This document shows, piece by piece, positions 6,024-10,087 of a DNA stretch of 10,087 nucleotides (position 1 is the stretch's first letter; every line of letters starts with the position of its first letter). The translations under genes were made by a program, and so were the position numbers. This stretch comes from Sinorhizobium sp. (GTDB taxonomy: Bacteria; Pseudomonadota; Alphaproteobacteria; Rhizobiales; Rhizobiaceae): NCBI GenBank assembly GCA_031178305.1, contig JAPSJG010000104.1, forward strand, positions 1 to 10,087. Direction: 5' to 3'. The notes under the pieces were generated by a model. It saw only the letters and a program-made list of their open reading frames with translations, was not told where the DNA came from and did no database searches.

Positions 6024-7286
6024 TTATAGCGCCATCTCTTCCTTGCCGCCGGCCTCGATGAACTCTTGATCGATTTCCGGCAGCGGCTCCTCGTAGAGGA
6101 TCGCTTCGAAGGCGCGCAGGCGCTTGTAGATCGAAAGCAGCTCGACGATCGTCGTCCAGGAATTGACGAGATACTGAAACGATTCACGCACCTGGCCGAA
6201 GACGTTCAGTATCTGGGTCATGACCCCGAGCGTCAGCTTTCCGGCCACAATCGAAGGCACCAGCACGAAAGTGCCGAACAGGTTGTCGGCCTGCAGGTAG
6301 AAAATGCGTGCGATGTTGAAATACATGTAATGGAAATAGAGGCGGAAATAGTTTCTCCGGACATTCTCGAAAAGCTCGGCGAGCGTCAACGGATCGGCGC
6401 GATCTGCATGGTCTTCGCCATAGACGAGCTCCTTGCGGTAAGCCGCTTCGACGCGCTGGTTTCGAAATTCCAGGCCCGGAAGCTTGATGCCTACCAAGGC
6501 AAGGAAAGCGGTCCCGAAAATCGACCAGCTGATTGCGGCCCAGACCAACGCATGGGGCACTTCACCTACGACCGGCAGTACATTGACCTGCTCGGAGAAC
6601 TTGAAGAGCACCGGGAGGAAGGCAATCAGCGTCATGATCGAGCTGACGAGGCCGACACCGAGCCGCTCGACCGTCGACGAGAAGCGCATCGTGTCCTCCT
6701 GAACACGCTGAGACGCGCCCTCGATATGGCGCAGCCGCGACCAATGTGAGACGTAATACTCGTTCATCGCGGTCCGCCAGCGGAAGATGTAGTGGCTGAC
6801 GAAGAAAAGATTGAGCACGCCGACGGTCACGGCCACGAAGGCAATGCCGGCAAAGCCGACCATTCCGGTGTAGAGCTGCTCAGCCGTCACGGGCGCCGTC
6901 CTGGCCAGCGCTTCTTGGATCAAATTATAAAACGGGCCGTACCAGGCATTGATGGCGACGCTGACCTGGACCGAGAAATAGGTGTTGAAGATGATCAGCG
7001 CCGAGCCGAGGATCGACCAGATTTGCCATCTGTGCGGAGAGTAGGCGAACCAAAAGGCGGAAAACAGGACGACAACCGCCAGATAGTAGATATAGAACCA
7101 GAGAAACGGAGCCGACCAGAAAACCGACACGCCAATGACCGGCTCTACCCCCTCGGGAAGCGGCGGCAAGCCGATCACCGCGCCGAAATCGCGGACTCCG
7201 AAATACCAGGCGAGGATGGCGAACAGTGACCAGACGACAGCGGATATGAAGAACAGCTTCGGTTTGGGAAAGAAGGATTGGAACAA
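6024..7286 (-). CDS. bacA: Peptide transporter BacA (SbmA/BacA family), TTG start
   Basis: An inner-membrane proton-driven peptide importer. In Sinorhizobium it is needed for bacteroid survival against host NCR peptides and for very-long-chain fatty acid modification of lipid A. The 420-aa length equals S. meliloti BacA. Residues Trp182, Gln193, Asp198, Arg284 and Arg389 occur at the numbers I recall from S. meliloti mutagenesis, which confirms the reading frame and start. About seven or eight hydrophobic segments are seen (near 11-29, 58-82, 90-112, 140-163, 208-230, 246-268, 334-360). No nucleotide-binding domain follows, so it is BacA/SbmA rather than a BclA-type ABC fusion. The start codon is TTG at 7286. 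The stop codon at 7323-7325 closes the frame upstream, with no ATG or GTG between, and the first internal Met is at 174. It is the last gene of a minus-strand run, with its own 145-bp leader. Confidence 0.95.
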   Translation of the reverse strand: MFQSFFPKPKLFFISAVVWSLFAILAWYFGVRDFGAVIGLPPLPEGVEPVIGVSVFWSAPFLWFYIYYLAVVVLFSAFWFAYSPHRWQIWSILGSALIIFNTYFSVQVSVAINAWYGPFYNLIQEALARTAPVTAEQLYTGMVGFAGIAFVAVTVGVLNLFFVSHYIFRWRTAMNEYYVSHWSRLRHIEGASQRVQEDTMRFSSTVERLGVGLVSSIMTLIAFLPVLFKFSEQVNVLPVVGEVPHALVWAAISWSIFGTAFLALVGIKLPGLEFRNQRVEAAYRKELVYGEDHADRADPLTLAELFENVRRNYFRLYFHYMYFNIARIFYLQADNLFGTFVLVPSIVAGKLTLGVMTQILNVFGQVRESFQYLVNSWTTIVELLSIYKRLRAFEAILYEEPLPEIDQEFIEAGGKEEMAL

Positions 7287-7431
7287 GGGACGGCACTCTC
7301 GGTTTCTGGGGAGGTCAACGACTTACCTCCTGATGCGCCGAAACTAGGGCAATTCCTGCGCGTCAACAATTCGACAATGCGAATGTTACCGTTATTTCAC
7401 GAGGCAGCGCCCGGATTCCGCCATGGCCCCG
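7287..7431 (-). promoter_or_regulatory. bacA upstream region with SD-hiding hairpin
   Basis: This 145-bp gap separates the MFS gene stop from the bacA TTG. On the minus strand a strong Shine-Dalgarno core GGAGGT (7325-7330) is matched by ACCTCC (7310-7315), a perfect 6-bp inverted repeat with a 9-nt loop. The SD lies 38 nt before the bacA TTG, too far to serve it directly, but 6 nt before an out-of-frame TTG at 7318. The sequence nearer the bacA start offers only GAGAG (9 nt before). A GTTGAC -35-like hexamer lies upstream at about 7360, but no good -10 at normal spacing was found. The hairpin is a direct observation; its role is inference. Confidence 0.4.
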
Positions 7432-8706
7432 TCAGAGCCCCCGGGCGGCGAGCGCGGCCTTGATCCCGCGCAACTCCAACATCACGACACCGCCGCACCC
7501 CAGGAGCACGAGGGCGGCGACCAATGTCGGCAGGGTGAAACTTCCAGTCCGTTCGGCCATCCAGCCGGCAACCAACGGCCCCAAGATCTGGCCGATGCCG
7601 AAGGCGGCGGTCATGAAGGAGAGCGCCCGGCGCGGGCTTTCCGGTGCGAGGCGGCGGCCGATCTGCAGGCCGTAGGCGGTGATCATAATGAAAGTCGCGC
7701 CAAGCATCAGTCCGCCGACGAGCGGTGCAAAGGGCAAGGGAAGAGAGACGGCCAGCCCGAGGCCAACGGCCTCGACCATGAGGCCGATCGCATAGACACC
7801 CACCTGACCGAAGCGTGGCACGGCGTAGCGCCAGAGGTGCACCGACAGTGCAGCGCTGACGCCCGTCAGCAGCCAGGCAAGAAATTCGATGCCGTGACCG
7901 CCGCCTGGATTGCGTGCCATTGAGACAAGAAAAGTGGCCGTGATCACATAACCAAAGCCGAAGAAGCCATAGGTGAGTGTCATCATCTTCAGCGGGCGGG
8001 TCCAGATCAGCGGCTCCTCGGGACGACTGCCCGCGACGTGGTGGCCGGCCGGTAACAGTATCGCGACGAAAGCGGTGCCCGCGAGCGCGATGATCGCGCC
8101 CGTGAACCAATCTCCTTGCGAGGTGGAAAGTCCGGAAACGCCGTCAAGCGGTGCTGCCCAAACCGAAACGGAGGAAAGCGCGATGCCGAGGCCGACGCCG
8201 CCGAAATGTACCGATGGCACAAGCTCGGACCTGCTGGCGAGCCCCTGCCCCAGCACGATCCCGGACACGAAAATCATGGCGAAGGCGCTTGCAAGGCCCG
8301 CAAGGAAACGGATGGCACAATAGGCGAGAACCGACGTACCAAGCCCCATTGCGGCAAGCAGTAGTGCCGTCGCCACGAGCGCCGCAAGCCCGAGCCGCCG
8401 CTCGTTTCCGTGGGCCCAGCCATAGGCCGCCAGGACGGCGCCCGCGAGATAGCCGACGAAATTCGCCGAAGCGATCAGCCCGGCATGCGCAGGGGAAAGG
8501 CCTGCATCCGCCATCATCGCCGGCAAGATCGGCGTATAGGAGAAACGGCCGAAGCCCATCGCCACTGCCATGGCCACAGCGCCGGCGATGGCTATGGCCG
8601 CAAGGCGGCCGCTGGAAACGGCACGCGCACGACCGCCTGTATCACAGGCGGCAGCTTGCCCGGACCGAACGTCATTCCTGTCCGGCACTCTCTGGTGCGT
8701 GCTCAT
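7432..8706 (-). CDS. MFS transporter, YbfB/YjiJ family
   Basis: A 424-aa inner-membrane protein with about 12 hydrophobic segments, a major facilitator superfamily transporter. The first helix ends in GFGRFSYTPILPAM (51-64), the signature of the YbfB/YjiJ subfamily. A cytoplasmic loop after helix 2 (YGWAHGNERR, 95-104) stands where MFS motif A lies. A longer hydrophilic loop (about 226-246) divides the two halves. The substrate is unknown for the family. Residues 1-33 form a hydrophilic N-terminal tail longer than usual. The ATG at 8706 is preceded by AAGGAG (8709-8714) only 2 nt away, which is short, so the true start could be slightly downstream, for example the GTG at residue 7. The gene has its own candidate promoter in the 82-bp gap after map. 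Family assignment is firm, function open. Confidence 0.87.
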   Translation of the reverse strand: MSTHQRVPDRNDVRSGQAAACDTGGRARAVSSGRLAAIAIAGAVAMAVAMGFGRFSYTPILPAMMADAGLSPAHAGLIASANFVGYLAGAVLAAYGWAHGNERRLGLAALVATALLLAAMGLGTSVLAYCAIRFLAGLASAFAMIFVSGIVLGQGLASRSELVPSVHFGGVGLGIALSSVSVWAAPLDGVSGLSTSQGDWFTGAIIALAGTAFVAILLPAGHHVAGSRPEEPLIWTRPLKMMTLTYGFFGFGYVITATFLVSMARNPGGGHGIEFLAWLLTGVSAALSVHLWRYAVPRFGQVGVYAIGLMVEAVGLGLAVSLPLPFAPLVGGLMLGATFIMITAYGLQIGRRLAPESPRRALSFMTAAFGIGQILGPLVAGWMAERTGSFTLPTLVAALVLLGCGGVVMLELRGIKAALAARGL

Positions 8707-8715
8707 GTCTCCTTA

Positions 8716-8749
8716 TTGCACTGCAACAACAAGGCGACAAATCATTATA
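8716..8749 (-). promoter_or_regulatory. Candidate promoter and operator of the MFS gene
   Basis: Reading leftwards, a perfect TATAAT (8744-8749) sits in an AT-rich stretch between the map stop and the MFS ATG. Sequence 16-18 nt upstream gives only a weak -35 (TTTCTT). Expected transcription start is near 8737. A perfect inverted repeat, TTGCA-C-TGCAA (8716-8726), lies just downstream of that start and before the ribosome site, where a repressor could block the gene. No regulator is encoded next to it in the window. Confidence 0.45.
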
Positions 8750-8788
8750 ATTGAACATCCCATCGAAGAAATCGAACGATCACCAAGC

Positions 8789-9538
8789 TCACCCCGGCAG
8801 CGTCACCACCAGCGGCCCGCCGTGGGTGACGACGACCGTGTGTTCGTATTGCACCGTCGGCGCGCGCGGTTCGCTGTAGAGCGTCCAGTCATCGTCTCCG
8901 CCCTCGGCCCAATGTGCTCCCATCGACAGGAAAGGCTCGACCGTGAAGACCATGCCTTCGGTCATCCGGCGCCGCTCGGACGGGTCGGGCCAGGTGGCGA
9001 TCTCGCTGGGCTCCTCGTGCAGCGAGCGGCCGATACCGTGGCTCGCCAGATTGGTTACCAGCGAATAGCGGTTTTTGCGGGCGAATTCGCCGATGGCGTT
9101 GCCGATGGCAGCGAGCGGCTGGTTCGGCCGCACCTGCTTGAGCCCCACCCACATGGCACGCTTGCCGTCACGGCAGAGACGATCGATTGCGGCCGTCACC
9201 GGCGGCACCGGGAAGGACGCCCCCGTGTCGGCGAAGAGACCGTCCTTTTCGGCGGAAACGTCGATATTGACGAGGTCGCCGGCTTGGATCTCCCGACTGC
9301 CCGGAATGCCGTGCGCGATTTCCTCGTTGACGCTGATGCAGGTGGCTCCCGGAAACCTGTAGCAGAGCTCTGGCGCCGAGCGCGCGCCCGCATCCTCCAG
9401 CACCCTGCGGCCGATCGCGTCGAGCTCTGCCGTGGTGATGCCGGGCTCGAGCGCATCGCCCATGACCTGGAGCGCATTGGCACAGATACGGCCGATTTCC
9501 TTCAGCCGCTCGAGGTCTTCGTCGTTGTTGAGGGTCAT
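8789..9538 (-). CDS. map: Type I methionine aminopeptidase, probable accessory copy
   Basis: A 249-aa cytoplasmic metalloenzyme that removes the initiator Met from new proteins. All metal and catalytic residues of the E. coli enzyme have counterparts: His76 (SVNEEIAHGIPG), Asp93 and Asp104 (NIDV and FADT, 11 apart as in E. coli), His167 (SHGIG), His174 (LHEEP), Glu201 (TVEPF) and Glu232 (QYEHT). It should therefore be active. It lacks any N-terminal zinc-finger or SH3-binding extension. The start MTLNNDED and several substitutions (FPGATC, ASHGIG) differ from what I recall of the main rhizobial map, so I infer a second paralogue; that cannot be proven from one window. The ATG at 9538 is chosen because MetAP homology starts there; the longer open frame to 9853 only translates the opposite gene region. 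The ribosome site is weak. Confidence 0.9.
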   Translation of the reverse strand: MTLNNDEDLERLKEIGRICANALQVMGDALEPGITTAELDAIGRRVLEDAGARSAPELCYRFPGATCISVNEEIAHGIPGSREIQAGDLVNIDVSAEKDGLFADTGASFPVPPVTAAIDRLCRDGKRAMWVGLKQVRPNQPLAAIGNAIGEFARKNRYSLVTNLASHGIGRSLHEEPSEIATWPDPSERRRMTEGMVFTVEPFLSMGAHWAEGGDDDWTLYSEPRAPTVQYEHTVVVTHGGPLVVTLPG

Positions 9539-9582
9539 GGTGGTCTCGCTTTCGCGGCGACATGTAGCGTCTGGGCGCAGCT

Positions 9583-9606
9583 TATGCCAGTGCCTATGCC
9601 AGTGCC
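9583..9606. repeat. Tandem 12-bp direct repeat upstream of map
   Basis: TATGCCAGTGCC occurs twice without a gap (9583-9594 and 9595-9606) in the 79-bp space between the LLM gene stop and the map ATG. On the minus strand each copy includes CTGGCA, a fair -35-like hexamer. The copy nearer map is 18 nt before CTACAT-like sequence that resembles the rhizobial -10 CTATAT. The duplication could therefore alter a promoter, or be a neutral slippage product. Confidence 0.55.
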
Positions 9607-9617
9607 GAGAGAGACCT

Positions 9618-10087
9618 TCAGGAGCCGGATGCCTGCTGGCGCCCATCCGCCAGCATCTCCCGAACCATCGGCGCGACCTTGGTGCCATAAAGCTCGATGC
9701 CGCGCAGGATCTGGTCGTGCGGCATGAGGCCGATCGCCATTTGCAGGAGGAAGCGGTCGTTGCGGAAGAGCCGCTGGTGCGCGACGATCTTTCGGGCGAC
9801 CGACTCCGGATCGCCGAGGAAGAGATGGCCGGTCGGACTGCACGCCTGATCATAATGGGCGCGGCTCGTCGGTCCCCAGCCTCGTTCGCGACCGATGCGG
9901 TTCATCACCTCCGCCTGCGGTCCATAGAACTGATCGGCGGCCTGCTCCGTCGTGTCGGCGATGAAACCGTGAACATTGATGCTCGTCTTCAGCTTGGACG
10001 GGTCCTGGCCCGTGCGGCGGGCAGCCTCGCGGTAGAGATCGAAGAGCGGTGCGAAGCGCCGCGGTTCGCCGCCAATGATTGCAAGCG
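9618..10087 (-). CDS. LLM-class flavin-dependent monooxygenase, C-terminal 156 codons
   Basis: The C-terminal half of a bacterial-luciferase-like flavin oxidoreductase, cut by the right edge. The visible part begins LAIIGGEPRRFAPLFDLYREA, with the GG..P.RF..L loop that contacts flavin phosphate in this fold. It continues through KTSINVHGFIADT, a segment GWGPTSRAHYD, and the typical late motif GHLFLGDPESVARKI, and ends in DGRQQASGS before TGA at 9618. It resembles the group NCBI names after Agrobacterium Atu2307, a structure-determined LLM protein of unknown substrate. The frame stays open from 9618 to the edge, so the first internal GTG/ATG near 9908 is not the start. It lies 79 bp upstream of map on the same strand. 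Superfamily is firm, subgroup moderate, substrate unknown. Confidence 0.85.
   Translation of the reverse strand, partial: LAIIGGEPRRFAPLFDLYREAARRTGQDPSKLKTSINVHGFIADTTEQAADQFYGPQAEVMNRIGRERGWGPTSRAHYDQACSPTGHLFLGDPESVARKIVAHQRLFRNDRFLLQMAIGLMPHDQILRGIELYGTKVAPMVREMLADGRQQASGS

Noticed and set aside
6066..6749. Plus-strand open frame opposite bacA
   Set aside because: Antisense shadow, charged low-complexity sequence typical of the complement of membrane-protein codons.
6925..7296. GTG at 7296 as an alternative bacA start
   Set aside because: It opens a different frame and does not lead into the BacA sequence.
8570..9727. A 385-codon plus-strand open frame opposite map
   Set aside because: Antisense shadow of the MetAP gene and its flanks; low-complexity composition, no domain.
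8789..9853. Longer map reading frame starting at 9853
   Set aside because: The extra 105 residues are an out-of-frame reading of the LLM gene and leader; MetAP homology starts at ATG 9538.
1..10087. Search for CRISPR arrays, tRNA or rRNA genes, insertion sequences and toxin-antitoxin pairs
   Set aside because: No regularly spaced repeats, no tRNA or rRNA signatures, no transposase motifs and no small paired genes were seen. Nearly all DNA is accounted for by core genes.

Overview
The window looks like chromosomal DNA of an alphaproteobacterium of the Rhizobiales, most likely Sinorhizobium/Ensifer or a close relative. This rests on high GC, a 420-residue BacA whose residue numbering fits the S. 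meliloti protein, a rhizobial-type alpha-glucosidase, and a palindromic intergenic repeat of the kind scattered through rhizobial genomes. It contains nine protein genes plus short intergenic regions. No rRNA, tRNA, CRISPR array, insertion sequence or phage gene was seen. The genus is an inference from memory of these families, not from a search.

Left part (1-1771): a GH13 alpha-glucosidase cut by the window edge reads leftwards, and a PfkB-family 2-keto-3-deoxygluconate kinase (kdgK) reads rightwards from the same 141-bp gap. Together they suggest a sugar-catabolism locus feeding the Entner-Doudoroff pathway. The 203-bp gap after kdgK holds a rhizobial palindromic repeat.

Middle part (1975-4823, all minus strand): nnrU, then a YfgM-like membrane-anchored TPR protein, then the ribosome-assembly GTPase der. 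The yfgM-like and der genes are 11 bp apart, and the der ribosome site overlaps the upstream stop codon, so they look translationally coupled. nnrU lies 147 bp upstream and is probably a separate unit.

Right part: a secreted CE4-type polysaccharide deacetylase (plus strand) converges on bacA (minus strand) with 12 bp between their stop codons. A hairpin in the last codons of the deacetylase can terminate bacA transcripts. Upstream of bacA on the same strand lie a YbfB/YjiJ-type MFS transporter, a type I methionine aminopeptidase that looks like an accessory copy, and an LLM flavin-dependent monooxygenase cut by the right edge. bacA begins at TTG, the only possible start in its open frame, behind a leader with a hairpin that can hide a strong Shine-Dalgarno sequence.

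Most of the window is ordinary core genome and I see no clear undescribed system. The points most worth checking are the bacA leader and TTG start, the deacetylase motif that lacks its usual zinc-binding Asp, the shared deacetylase/bacA 3' end, and several short repeats in promoter-sized gaps.
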